Positions 53,428-62,432 of a DNA stretch of 64,000 nt are shown one piece after another. The stretch spans positions 1,178,001 to 1,242,000 of the forward strand of contig NZ_JAFFHZ010000001.1 in the NCBI RefSeq assembly GCF_017052585.1, given 5' to 3'. Source of the DNA: Paenibacillus apiarius (GTDB taxonomy: Bacteria > Bacillota > Bacilli > Paenibacillales > Paenibacillaceae). How positions within the stretch are numbered: position 1 is the stretch's first letter; every line of letters starts with the position of its first letter. Under the pieces are notes generated by a model. The model had not been told where the DNA came from. It worked only from the letters and a program-made list of their open reading frames with translations, and searched no databases. A program made the position numbers and the translations under genes.

Positions 53428-55692
53428 TCAGTAAGAAAAGACGGAGGTTTTCTTGGAATAATAGCGGCCATCCGAAATGTCACCGTCCCATATACCCGTA
53501 TGTCCCAGCCACTTCATAAGGCCCGGCAAGAACCACAACGGCATATTTAATGATAGCTCTACCTGTCCGTATGTACCGCGAGTGGACGGATCTACGCCGG
53601 TATTATGATGAATAAGGGCAAGCATACGCATGAGCATCCCATCACGGCTCCCGTGAGCAAGCATGAACAAACGCAAATGATCACTGTAAGCGAGCGTTAC
53701 GGACGGCAGGAAGCGCGATAGCTGAATTTCGTTGCGGGTAACGAGCAGAAGCATGTCCTGCAATGCCTGCTCGATGCCGTATACTACCGCTGCCGCTAGA
53801 ATGAGCAGAGGATTGGCCAGTTTACTGAATTCAACCAACCCTTCCATCGTCCGTATGGCAAGCCGCATGGCAAATATTTCACCATAAGCGGCAGTGATAT
53901 TTCCAATCGGGCTATTGAAACCGTACAAAATATACTCCACCTCTTGATTGCCAATGCCTAACGACTCCAGCACATCTTCCCCTGGCTGTCCGAACTTGAT
54001 CAAGGACTGCAGCTTGGCCGGATCGTAGGAAGTAAAATATAAAAAGGCATATTCGTTGCGGTAAAGCCGATCCCGGAGCATCCCCATCCCCTCCGCCAAT
54101 TGGTCATACAAGAATGTTATCGAATCCATCGACTGCTTGCTTCTGTCAATCGCATCGGCACCGCTCCCATTCCCGCTTCTTTCTTCAGAATCAGACGTCT
54201 GATTGAACTGCGCAATCGCTTCCGCCTTGCTTCTCACCTCTTGAAATGTCTGTTGATGGGCTTGCAGGCGAGTGTCCAGATTGGCAAGCGCAAACAGCAT
54301 ATCGTTTGCCTTTCCCAGCTTTTGATTTGCTTCTTTTTCCTTCAGCTTGCGCTCCTTTTCAGCCTCCCTGTACCGCTTCATTTCCTGCTCGCGCAAATAG
54401 ATGCGGTTGCTGGATGATTCGATATAATATTGCTCATACGTTCCCCATAGCCTCCATAGATGGTATATGGACTGTTTCAAAGCGTACGAGGAAACGGACT
54501 GATTTTTAATTTGACTCATCATGGCTTGAAACGAATTTACAGCGGCATTCAATTGAGCCGCCTTCATCTTCTGCCCCTGAATCTCCTCATTCCATTCCTG
54601 TACAAACTTCTCGGGCAGCACCAGTTGATCGGCAGCCGCATTGATTTGTTGTATCGCTTCAACAATCTGCGCATTATTCGGCATATGGCTTATATTCGGG
54701 CCTGTTGATTGTCCTCCAGCACGGTCATAGCCACTAAATGAGCGGCTGGAACGAACCTCCTCAATAACCTTCTTCATATCTTCGTTGTATGTGCTTGCTT
54801 TATTTAAATGAGTGCCTGCTTGTACAAGCATTTTCGTATGCACGGAATGCTGCCGGGATACGACTCGCTGCAATGTATAAGCAACGTTCCGGGCATATTC
54901 CTCATAATTCTCCGTCTCCCGCTCGTACTGCTTCTCTTGTCCTTCATCCAGTGAAGCGTCCGCATGTACTTTCGTTACGTAGTCGTCATATTGGGCGCCA
55001 ATGTCGGCAGCGGAACGAATGGACCCTAATGAAACATCCTGCCTGATGGATGCTTCACTGGAGGCAATCATGCGCTTGATAGCAGAAGACGCTGCAGCAT
55101 CCCGCGCTTTCTTCTGCAAGCGAACGACCTCATCCAGCTCCTTATTCCGGCGGTCTGCCAGCTTCTGCAGCTTGGCGAGCAGTTCCGTCGTCCGGGCCGC
55201 TTCTTTCAATGCTCCTGACAACGGCTTCAACTTGCCGGAAAGCTCAAGGGCAAATTGAACAGGCGCTTTGTATTTCATATCCTCCAATATTTGTCGCTCG
55301 AATTCATCGTAGCGGCCGAGCGGCCGGGTGATTGTCGTCGTATGGCTATCCAGCCGCATGGGCACCCAAGGAAATACGCCTGTTGATTTGTACTCATTCT
55401 GATCCTGCATTACATGCTCCATAATAAGCGCAGGATCGGTGTATCCGTATGCAAACAATTGATACCGTTCCTGCAGTGCCGGATCGTATGACGACATAAC
55501 TGAACGGATTCCCGACTGCGCCAACACTTCGGTTCTCCATTCGGCTGCGGCGATGCGGGCATAATCGATGAGCACGGAAGTGAACAGAAACACCACAGCC
55601 ACAATGAAGATAAGAAGCACGGATACGGAGCCCCGATCATCTGCCCATCCTAAATTCCGTTGCAATTTGCCGCATTTGCCGTCCTGCTTCAT
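53428..55692 (-). CDS. Large TadG-like pilus assembly protein with coiled coils
   Basis: 754 residues from the ATG at 55692 (GAGGAGGAGGG upstream). An N-terminal segment DDRGSVSVLLIFIVAVVFLF gives a single membrane anchor, as in TadG, with most of the protein outside. Residues about 175-520 are charged and predicted coiled coil (RNKELDEVVRLQKKARDAAA, REAEKERKLKEKEANQKLGK). A hydrophobic stretch near 640-660 (ANPLLILAAAVVYGIEQAL) follows. It has no vWA domain that I can see, unlike proteobacterial TadG. The role in the pilus is inferred from the operon. Confidence 0.75.
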   Translation of the reverse strand: MKQDGKCGKLQRNLGWADDRGSVSVLLIFIVAVVFLFTSVLIDYARIAAAEWRTEVLAQSGIRSVMSSYDPALQERYQLFAYGYTDPALIMEHVMQDQNEYKSTGVFPWVPMRLDSHTTTITRPLGRYDEFERQILEDMKYKAPVQFALELSGKLKPLSGALKEAARTTELLAKLQKLADRRNKELDEVVRLQKKARDAAASSAIKRMIASSEASIRQDVSLGSIRSAADIGAQYDDYVTKVHADASLDEGQEKQYERETENYEEYARNVAYTLQRVVSRQHSVHTKMLVQAGTHLNKASTYNEDMKKVIEEVRSSRSFSGYDRAGGQSTGPNISHMPNNAQIVEAIQQINAAADQLVLPEKFVQEWNEEIQGQKMKAAQLNAAVNSFQAMMSQIKNQSVSSYALKQSIYHLWRLWGTYEQYYIESSSNRIYLREQEMKRYREAEKERKLKEKEANQKLGKANDMLFALANLDTRLQAHQQTFQEVRSKAEAIAQFNQTSDSEERSGNGSGADAIDRSKQSMDSITFLYDQLAEGMGMLRDRLYRNEYAFLYFTSYDPAKLQSLIKFGQPGEDVLESLGIGNQEVEYILYGFNSPIGNITAAYGEIFAMRLAIRTMEGLVEFSKLANPLLILAAAVVYGIEQALQDMLLLVTRNEIQLSRFLPSVTLAYSDHLRLFMLAHGSRDGMLMRMLALIHHNTGVDPSTRGTYGQVELSLNMPLWFLPGLMKWLGHTGIWDGDISDGRYYSKKTSVFSY

Positions 55693-55706
55693 AGCCCTCC
55701 TCCTCT

Positions 55707-56390
55707 TCAATGCGGGCTGTTCTTCGCGTCGTCTGACTGTGCCGCCGCTTGCTTGACGGCTTCAGCCGCTTGTCCCGCTGAAATTCCTTGTTTGCTCCAC
55801 ATTTGCAATTTGGTATGCATATAGCGGGCCAATTCGACCGAACGAATGAATTCGACCGGTTCAACTACAGCGGCAACGGCTTGACCTTCAGAAGATACGC
55901 GGCTGCCTGTCAGACGATGAAAGGCCACTTGGTACAATGGCCTGATGAGCGACGTCGTCACGGTACGCTCTGCCACTGAGTTGTCGTATTTTAATTCACC
56001 TTGAAAAATGTTCGGCAAAAGCAGGGCCGCACGCTCCAATTTACGTTCGGGCAGACCTCTGGAATCATGCTGCGGAGGCAATGTCACGGCATACGACGTC
56101 GTATCGGACAAGTCTGAAAACAGCCGGTCTATCAGCTTGTCATTGAAGAGACGCCAATAAAGTCCGTCATGCCGGCCAGCTTGAAAAGAACCATTCTTGC
56201 CATCCTTAAAGCTGTTGTCCCAGAAGGCCGCCCCCCGCTCCGAGGCCAGAGTTGCCGCATGAGAAGCGAGCACGCTCTGAAAGATTAAAACAGCGAAAAA
56301 CAGCATTGCAAGCGTACAATAAAACACAACCGGAAAAATGATGGACGCTTCCAAAGTCATCGCTCCATTATCCGCCGCCAGCTTCTTCAT
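55707..56390 (-). CDS. TadE-like pseudopilin
   Basis: 227 residues. The N-terminal NGAMTLEASIIFPVVFYCTL shows a prepilin-like cut after glycine with Glu at +5 and a hydrophobic helix, the TadE pattern. The outer domain carries no recognised motif. It ends 14 bases before the TadG-like gene. It is probably cut by the prepilin peptidase encoded downstream and acts as a minor pilin. Confidence 0.82.
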   Translation of the reverse strand: MKKLAADNGAMTLEASIIFPVVFYCTLAMLFFAVLIFQSVLASHAATLASERGAAFWDNSFKDGKNGSFQAGRHDGLYWRLFNDKLIDRLFSDLSDTTSYAVTLPPQHDSRGLPERKLERAALLLPNIFQGELKYDNSVAERTVTTSLIRPLYQVAFHRLTGSRVSSEGQAVAAVVEPVEFIRSVELARYMHTKLQMWSKQGISAGQAAEAVKQAAAQSDDAKNSPH

Positions 56391-56443
56391 CCACTGCCGC
56401 AGCTTCTTTATATCGCTCCCTCCTTTTAGAAAGCCGATCGTCT

Positions 56444-56632
56444 TTATGGCTTAAAGATTTTGTCTGTTTCCTTCTCCGCCCTGCCTATCAGATTTTCCAA
56501 AAAAGCCGTAATATTTTTACGGAATACAAGCGCCAACACGACGATAACCGCAATAATGACAACGATTTCCACCATTCCAAGCCCATCCTCTTCCTGCCAC
56601 AAACGCCTCCATATGTATTGCAACTGCATCAT
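56444..56632 (-). CDS. flp: Flp-type (type IVb) major pilin
   Basis: 62 residues from the ATG at 56632 (AGAGGTTAGC upstream). The leader MMQLQYIWRRLWQEEDG is cut before LGMVEIVVIIAVIVVLALVF, giving a mature pilin of about 45 residues with Glu at +5. A short charged tail (RAEKETDKIFKP) follows. The second Flp hallmark tyrosine after Glu is replaced by Ile, as in Gram-positive Flp1-like pilins. It should be the main fibre subunit. A longer in-frame reading up to 56818 has no basis. Confidence 0.9.
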   Translation of the reverse strand: MMQLQYIWRRLWQEEDGLGMVEIVVIIAVIVVLALVFRKNITAFLENLIGRAEKETDKIFKP

Positions 56633-56685
56633 GCTAACCTCTTTTCTTTTCGGTTTGTTTGCCTTCTCGCAAAGGATTGACTTTT

Positions 56686-57567
56686 TTATTTCATCATTAA
56701 TAAAGCAGGCGCTCCAACTACGGCAAGGACAACGAGAAACATAAGCATCATCGGAAAAACAAGCTTCGTTGACACTTCCTCGCCCCGCTTGCGGGCAACC
56801 GACTTGCGCTTCTCCCACAGCTGCCTTCCCAGCTCTTCCATCGCAAGGACGAATGTTGCGCCTCCGCGCCGGTGATTCATAAGGAGCGTGGTAACGAACA
56901 TCGACACCTCCTGCATCGCGCAGCGCTTAGCGAACTGCTCCATTGCTTGAGGGAACGAATAGCCGTGCTGTATATCCTTCATCATGCGGTTCAATTCCGC
57001 GTACAAGGGGTGTCCATAACGCTCCTCCCGTTTTCGTTCAATACAGAGCGCCAATGCCTTCTGAACCGTCTCTCCCGCCTGTACCAGCAGCGTTAATTTG
57101 CTTAGCAGCTCAGGCAGCTCCAATTGCAGCTCCTGCCGTTTGCTTTCTGCTCTATTGATGACATCCCGCGCACGCGCCAACGGCAATATGGTGCCGAGCA
57201 GCAGCCCTCCCGCCATGTTCGCGAAGCTTCCATCGGTAACAGCAGGAAGCAGCAGGGCGGCAAGCAGTGCCGCATATGCATACAACGCCATTTCCGCCAT
57301 CACGGCCCGATACATCGTATGGGAAAGGGCAGGCCCATAGATTTGCATTACGGCTTGACGCAGAGAAGCCAATGACGGATGCGTGTCCAAGGCAGGCTGC
57401 GCTTTCTCCAGCCACAGGAGCGATGCCGGCAGCCAACGAGCCGTCTTCGGCTCGATCCCCATATTTGAAATAAGCTTGTCATAACGGGCTCTGCTTATTT
57501 GATTCACCAACAAGTAGAGCAGCGCTCCTCCTATGCAAGCCAGCCCCCATACCCATTCCGGCAGCAC
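56686..57567 (-). CDS. tadC: Tad inner-membrane assembly protein TadC
   Basis: 293 residues from the GTG at 57567 (GGGGAGGTGA upstream). Type II secretion F-type domain: LLSKLTLLVQAGETVQKALA, GYSFPQAMEQFAKRC and EVSMFVTTLLMNHRRGGATF are characteristic, with helices near the N-terminus, at about 100-145 and at the C-terminus. It forms the membrane platform with TadB and is driven by TadA. Confidence 0.9.
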   Translation of the reverse strand: MLPEWVWGLACIGGALLYLLVNQISRARYDKLISNMGIEPKTARWLPASLLWLEKAQPALDTHPSLASLRQAVMQIYGPALSHTMYRAVMAEMALYAYAALLAALLLPAVTDGSFANMAGGLLLGTILPLARARDVINRAESKRQELQLELPELLSKLTLLVQAGETVQKALALCIERKREERYGHPLYAELNRMMKDIQHGYSFPQAMEQFAKRCAMQEVSMFVTTLLMNHRRGGATFVLAMEELGRQLWEKRKSVARKRGEEVSTKLVFPMMLMFLVVLAVVGAPALLMMK

Positions 57568-57611
57568 TCTGTTCACCTCCCCTTCGACGTAACAACACAC
57601 TTCCTGCCCAT

Positions 57612-58385
57612 TTAGACGCGAATATTCATCATTTTCCGAATTAACCATGCTCCCAGCAAAAGCAAGCCCAGCGCGGCCGTAGCAATCATTCTGCCCATGC
57701 CTTCATATAAAGCCGCCATGAAGTCGGGTGAAGTCAAATTCAGGAATGCCAAAAACAAGAAAGGCGCCGCCATCATCGCTTTCATCTCCAGCTTTTTCTG
57801 CGCAACAAGAACTTCGATCTCTTGCATAATCTCCATTTTCTCGCCGATGACCGACGCTGTCCGGCGGACAACCTCAATCAGATCCCCGCCCGTTCGCTTG
57901 CAAGTGACGAATACGTCGGCAAAATTAGATATGTCGTCCTGTTCCGCCCGGCGGCTGAAATCCAAAATTGCCTTCTCAATAGGTTCACCATTCTCCTGCC
58001 TCATTGAAATAATGTGCAGTTCTCTGATGATATCCACTTCAGTGCCTGGGTACAGCAGCTTTAAATCATAACTGGCCTCCCGAAATGCATTTTCCATGGA
58101 ACGCCCTGCCGATAATGACGAAGATAAAGAATATAGCACTTGCTTGAACTGTTGGGTCAATTGCGATCGTTTGCGCTCCAGCAGCACAGACTGCCTGATA
58201 CGGGTATAACGTGTTCCGATAACGGCCAGCACTATCATGGCCAGCCAGTGGTGGTAGAACAAGTAGCCGATTCCCGCCATAACAGATGCTCCCGCGTAGA
58301 GAGCAAACAGGCGTTCCTTCCGATTCATAACATAGACCGAATATTGCGGCAAACCCATATCAAGTTGGCGGGAAGGTTGCTTCAT
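57612..58385 (-). CDS. tadB: Tad inner-membrane assembly protein TadB
   Basis: 257 residues (AAGGAGC upstream). F-type domain: QFKQVLYSLSSSLSAGRSME, NAFREASYDL, DVFVTCKRTGGDLIEVVRRT. Two N-terminal and two C-terminal helices. Pairs with TadC, encoded 44 bases downstream. Confidence 0.9.
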   Translation of the reverse strand: MKQPSRQLDMGLPQYSVYVMNRKERLFALYAGASVMAGIGYLFYHHWLAMIVLAVIGTRYTRIRQSVLLERKRSQLTQQFKQVLYSLSSSLSAGRSMENAFREASYDLKLLYPGTEVDIIRELHIISMRQENGEPIEKAILDFSRRAEQDDISNFADVFVTCKRTGGDLIEVVRRTASVIGEKMEIMQEIEVLVAQKKLEMKAMMAAPFLFLAFLNLTSPDFMAALYEGMGRMIATAALGLLLLGAWLIRKMMNIRV

Positions 58386-58398
58386 TCTCTTGCTCCTT

Positions 58399-59673
58399 TC
58401 ATCTTAAGGGCACATCCAGACCCGCCATCCGCAGCTTGTGCCTATTGCGAATGACATGCTCCGACGGAACGAGACTGCCTGCTATTTTCCCGTCTTGTTC
58501 CCCGCGTTCTTCATACCGGTATAATGACGCCAACATCACCTCTCCCTCTGCAACGCCAAGCACTTCTGCTATGTCCATTACTTTGCGCGATCCGTCCCGC
58601 ATTCTGGCTAGATGGACGATAATATCAAGCGCCGATGCAATCTGCTGCCTCACGACAAGAATAGGGAGCCGGGCTCCGCTCAGAACCATCGTCTCCAGGC
58701 GGCTCACCATATCCTTTGTTCCATTTCCGTGCCCGGTCGACAAGGAGCCGTCATGCCCGGTATTCATCGCCTGCAGCATGTCGAGCGCCTCTGCGCCCCG
58801 CACTTCCCCGACGACGATGCGGTTCGGTCTCATCCGCAGCGAAGCGCGAATCAATTCCCTGATCGAGATCGCTCCTTTCCCTTCCGAATTGGCATTGCGC
58901 GTCTCAAGCGAAACCAGATTGGGAACCGTGCGAATCTGTAATTCCGCAGCGTCTTCAATCGTAATCACCCGTTCGCCGGCAGGAATATTTTGCGAGAGGG
59001 CATTCAAAAACGTCGTCTTACCCGAGCCCGTTCCCCCGCTAATGAATATGTTGTACTTTGCTTGCACTAGCATTTGCAGCAGCAATGCTGCCTCTTCGCT
59101 TATGGCGCCGCCGTCCACAAGGTCGTGCATAGTAAGCGGCTCATCCGGAAACTTGCGAATCGTCACCGTCGGCCCCTTCAGAGCAATGGGCGGCAGCACG
59201 ACATGCACTCTGGACCCATCGGGCAATCTCGCATCCACAATGGGCGAAAAGTCATTCACCACGCGATTCACCTGGGATACGACAGCTTGTATGATGTCTT
59301 CCAGCTTGTCGCGGCTCTCAAAGCCGAGCGTCAGCCGCTCCATGCAACCGCGCCGTTCAATGAACAGCTCTTGATGGCTGTTAATCATAATTTCCGTTAT
59401 CTCGGGATCATCCACTAGCGGCTGCAGCGCATCCAGTCCGCGAAAAGAGTAGAACAATCTGCTGACAAGCTGACATAGCGTGTCAGAAGTGAATTGCCGC
59501 GCTTCATCACAACCGAACAACGTCTGCTCGATACGTTCCGTCAATGCCTCATCTGACAGCGGTTCTCCCCATTCCATACTTTCTTGCACCCGTCTACGAA
59601 TAAGCAGATAGACCGCTTCCAACGCAGCGGAGTGTTGATCGGCGCTCGACACAGTGCCGCTTCCCTTCCTCAT
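58399..59673 (-). CDS. tadA: Tad pilus assembly ATPase TadA/CpaF
   Basis: 424 residues from the ATG at 59673, overlapping the cpaE-like stop in an ATGA junction with AAGGGG upstream. VirB11/PilT-type secretion ATPase: FISGGTGSGKTTFLNALS (Walker A), ITIEDAAELQ (Asp box), RIVVGEVRGAEALDMLQAM (Walker B) and NTGHDGSLSTGHGN (His box). The N-terminal domain has PLVDDPEITEIMIN, typical of CpaF. It powers pilus extension and possibly retraction. Confidence 0.95.
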   Translation of the reverse strand: MRKGSGTVSSADQHSAALEAVYLLIRRRVQESMEWGEPLSDEALTERIEQTLFGCDEARQFTSDTLCQLVSRLFYSFRGLDALQPLVDDPEITEIMINSHQELFIERRGCMERLTLGFESRDKLEDIIQAVVSQVNRVVNDFSPIVDARLPDGSRVHVVLPPIALKGPTVTIRKFPDEPLTMHDLVDGGAISEEAALLLQMLVQAKYNIFISGGTGSGKTTFLNALSQNIPAGERVITIEDAAELQIRTVPNLVSLETRNANSEGKGAISIRELIRASLRMRPNRIVVGEVRGAEALDMLQAMNTGHDGSLSTGHGNGTKDMVSRLETMVLSGARLPILVVRQQIASALDIIVHLARMRDGSRKVMDIAEVLGVAEGEVMLASLYRYEERGEQDGKIAGSLVPSEHVIRNRHKLRMAGLDVPLR

Positions 59674-60830
59674 CGCGCCGTTCCCCTTACCTGATCCGTT
59701 CCCGTCAGATTCAAATGGTTGTGCGCCCAATTCGCCAATGTTGACTCGAATACCGTCGATTGGAACCATTGTTCCGGTCCATGAATCTGTTTCCAAGAAG
59801 GAATATATGGAAGAAATCCGCTAACAGCCGCCTCGCGAAACGTCCAGCGGTTCATCATAGTCCCCATATAACGATTCACCACCAATCTCATTCGCTTAGG
59901 GCGATGGCGAACCGCCTCATCTTCCGCCCGCATCCATTCCCCAAATATGTGCTGGGACTTGATTATGTGCCCCAAATCGTCCTGCAGCAGCCAAATGACC
60001 TCGCCATTCAAGCTCCATACCGCTTCAAACGGCTGATGCTCGTTGCGGCCTTCGACTATGATCAGATCGAAACGGGCGCTCGCTTGAATACAGCAAAGAA
60101 GTCGCTGCATCAGCTTACGGTCAAGCTCCCCCCATTCCTCCATCATTTGCAGCGGCTCGAACGTGCTCGCCCCAAGCATTGGCAACGAGACGGTATACTG
60201 TTCCAATGGCATAGGGAGCCGTGTGCCGCTCTCCTGATTACGCTTTAAATAGTAAAGAAGCTGAGACAAAGAAGCTGAATCGCCGTCTGCTTCTCCACGC
60301 GGCTGCTGCAGAAGCGAATATTCTTGAATCGGATCGACATTGAGAAGAAAGATTCGCTTCCCTATGCCGGCCGCATGCTTCGCTAAGTGGAACGCGACGG
60401 TCGTCTTCCCCGCTCCTCCCCCTGCAGAGGTAATCCCGACAATGCGGCAATCGTGTGCCGGTGGTTGAACGGCGACTTGCAATAAATGCGAGTGACAACG
60501 CTCTTCAATCGTGCGGAACAACCGGGAAAGCGGCTGGTACGGATTCTCGACAATATAAGGAAAGGCACATTCCATTGATCGGTCCTCAGTGGATAACACC
60601 ATAACAAGTATCCCATCCACATCTTCCTGCGTTACTTCCTGAAGGATCTCTGGCTCCGCCACGAGCATATGTATCCCGGGCTTCAACCGTAAATAATGGC
60701 GCAGCGTATCACGCTGGCTAAACACGCGCAAATGAAGTGATTCGCCATAATTGGATTGCTTCCAATAATCCGTAAACCCATCAAGTACGCGCTTCTGCTG
60801 ATGAGCAATGACGATATCCCACCTGCTCAT
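59670..60830 (-). CDS. CpaE-like MinD/ParA ATPase
   Basis: 386 residues. An N-terminal receiver-like domain without a clear phospho-acceptor (residues 1-110) is followed by a deviant Walker A ITSAGGGAGKTTVAFHLAKH, FLLNVDPIQEYSLL, and FDLIIVEGRNEHQPFEAV. CpaE/TadZ proteins place the pilus machine at a cell site. First gene of the Tad operon; translation is coupled to tadA. Confidence 0.88.
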   Translation of the reverse strand: MSRWDIVIAHQQKRVLDGFTDYWKQSNYGESLHLRVFSQRDTLRHYLRLKPGIHMLVAEPEILQEVTQEDVDGILVMVLSTEDRSMECAFPYIVENPYQPLSRLFRTIEERCHSHLLQVAVQPPAHDCRIVGITSAGGGAGKTTVAFHLAKHAAGIGKRIFLLNVDPIQEYSLLQQPRGEADGDSASLSQLLYYLKRNQESGTRLPMPLEQYTVSLPMLGASTFEPLQMMEEWGELDRKLMQRLLCCIQASARFDLIIVEGRNEHQPFEAVWSLNGEVIWLLQDDLGHIIKSQHIFGEWMRAEDEAVRHRPKRMRLVVNRYMGTMMNRWTFREAAVSGFLPYIPSWKQIHGPEQWFQSTVFESTLANWAHNHLNLTGTDQVRGTAR

Positions 60831-60873
60831 GCTTTTTCTCTCCTTTCCACCTCACCGCGTCGAATTCCAAGCA

Positions 60874-60931
60874 CAAAAAACACCGCCACCAAGCTGACAT
60901 GCAAGAACATGTCTCTAGCTTGATGACGGTG
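60874..60931 (-). promoter_or_regulatory. Terminator-shaped hairpin in the Tad operon leader
   Basis: On the minus strand CACCG-(3)-CAAGCT ... AGCTTG-(3)-CGGTG forms a long stem with an inner CATG/CATG helix, and is followed by TTTTTTGT. It lies between the only visible promoter (60966-60994) and the first gene, with no gene upstream on that strand to terminate. It therefore looks like a leader attenuator. Confidence 0.6.
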
Positions 60932-60965
60932 CTTCCGTACAATCGTTCAATGTGAAGTTATCCCT

Positions 60966-60994
60966 ACAATACCACATTTTTACGTGAGACGCAA
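60966..60994 (-). promoter_or_regulatory. Promoter of the Tad operon
   Basis: TTGCGT (60989-60994) and TATTGT (60966-60971) separated by 17 bases on the minus strand, giving a leader of about 130 bases before the cpaE-like start. Confidence 0.6.
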
Positions 60995-61113
60995 TGTTTA
61001 TTCTCTCCCCTCCTTATGTTGAACCACAGCTGGATTCCTTTTACATAAAATGCATAAAGAAGGCATGCAACAACGAATAATACCTCTGTCGTGACTGCAA
61101 AGGAGTGTGACTC

Positions 61114-62331
61114 ATGCAATACGTCTGGGGATTGTTAGGCATTGCGTGCCTTCTTTTGATCGGATTTTTATTTTGCGAGGATAAGCGCCGCATCCGCTGG
61201 CGGCCCATAATAGGAGCCCTCTTCCTGCAGCTGCTGTTCGGGATGATCGTTCTCAAATGGGAAGCCGGGCGGCGGGCGCTCCGCGCCGTATCTGACGGAG
61301 TCTCCTATGTTATCACTTATGCCAATGAAGGGGTCAGCTTCGTATTCGGAAGCGCGATTCCACAGGCAGGGCAGGGCTTCGTATTTGCCTTCCAAGTGCT
61401 GACGATCATCATCTTCTTTTCCTCGCTCATCGCAGTGCTGTATCATCTCCATATCATGCAGTGGGTGATTAAAATCATCGGCGGCTTCCTGAGTAAAATG
61501 CTCGGCACGAGCAAGGCCGAGTCCTTGTCCGCTACCGCCAACATTTTCGTCGGTCAAGTCGAGGCTCCGCTAGCCATTAAGCCGTATCTGAATCAAATGA
61601 CCCGCTCTGAAATATTTACGGTCATGGTCGGCGGCATGGCTTCCGTGTCAGGCTCGGTATTGGCGGGATATGCTTTGCTTGGCGTCCCTTTGGAATACTT
61701 GATTGCGGCAAGCTTCATGTCCGCACCTGCGGGATTGCTTGTCTCCAAGCTGCTTATACCGGAAACAGAACACCCTGTCACTAACGAACATATCGATGTT
61801 ACAGGCGGCGAGGAAGATGCCAGCAACGTCATCGATGCCGCTGCCCGCGGAGCGGTGGACGGTCTGCAAATCGCATTGGCGGTAGGCGCTTCCCTGATCG
61901 CCTTTATTGGGCTTATCGCCTTCGTTAACGGGCTGTTGGGGGGAATCGGCGGATGGTTTGGCAATGCAGCCTTGTCTCTGCAAGGCATTCTCGGCTGGCT
62001 GTTCTCGCCGGTAGCTTTCTTGGTCGGGATACCTTGGGCCGATGCTCCGATTGCCGGCAGCTTAATCGGGCAGAAAATCGCGCTGAACGAGTTCGTTGCC
62101 TTCTCCCAAATTCCAACCATTAAAGCTCAAATAACCGACCGTTCGCTCATGATCGTCAGCTTTGCTTTATGCGGATTCGCGAACCTCGGTTCCATTGCCA
62201 TTCAAATTAGCGGTCTGGCCTCCATGGCTCCAGACAAGCGAAAGTATATTACGAGCTTAGGGCTTCGCTCCGTGCTTGGCGGAACGATTGCCAACCTGCT
62301 AAGCGCAGCCATCGCCGGCATGTTCTATTGA
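61114..62331 (+). CDS. nupC: Concentrative nucleoside transporter (NupC/CNT family)
   Basis: 405 residues (AAGGAG upstream). Proton- or sodium-coupled nucleoside importer. The CNT core has VLTIIIFFSSLIAVLYHLHI, GTSKAESLSATANIFVGQVE and APLAIKPYLNQMTRSEIFTV, which form the nucleoside site, MVGGMASVSGSVLAGY, and the C-terminal KIALNEFVAF and LCGFANLGSIAIQISGL motifs. Eight or more helices. Single gene. Confidence 0.95.
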   Translation: MQYVWGLLGIACLLLIGFLFCEDKRRIRWRPIIGALFLQLLFGMIVLKWEAGRRALRAVSDGVSYVITYANEGVSFVFGSAIPQAGQGFVFAFQVLTIIIFFSSLIAVLYHLHIMQWVIKIIGGFLSKMLGTSKAESLSATANIFVGQVEAPLAIKPYLNQMTRSEIFTVMVGGMASVSGSVLAGYALLGVPLEYLIAASFMSAPAGLLVSKLLIPETEHPVTNEHIDVTGGEEDASNVIDAAARGAVDGLQIALAVGASLIAFIGLIAFVNGLLGGIGGWFGNAALSLQGILGWLFSPVAFLVGIPWADAPIAGSLIGQKIALNEFVAFSQIPTIKAQITDRSLMIVSFALCGFANLGSIAIQISGLASMAPDKRKYITSLGLRSVLGGTIANLLSAAIAGMFY

Positions 62332-62365
62332 TGACTGCGTTTTAAACACTTAACGCTCCAACAAA

Positions 62366-62399
62366 ATGCCCGCATTCCTCACATCAGGAATACGGGCAT
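62366..62399. terminator. Terminator between nupC and the chemoreceptor gene
   Basis: ATGCCCGCATTCCT / AGGAATACGGGCAT arms with one mismatch and a 6-base loop. On the minus strand it is followed by TTTTGTTGG, so it mainly serves the chemoreceptor gene. Confidence 0.88.
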
Positions 62400-62432
62400 C
62401 TCTGGTTACGGATTCAATCCGGCTATCGTTGC

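Noticed and set aside
60874-60931. c-di-GMP riboswitch in the Tad leader
   Set aside because: The conserved GEMM core and tetraloop receptor are absent; only a simple long stem with a T-run is seen.
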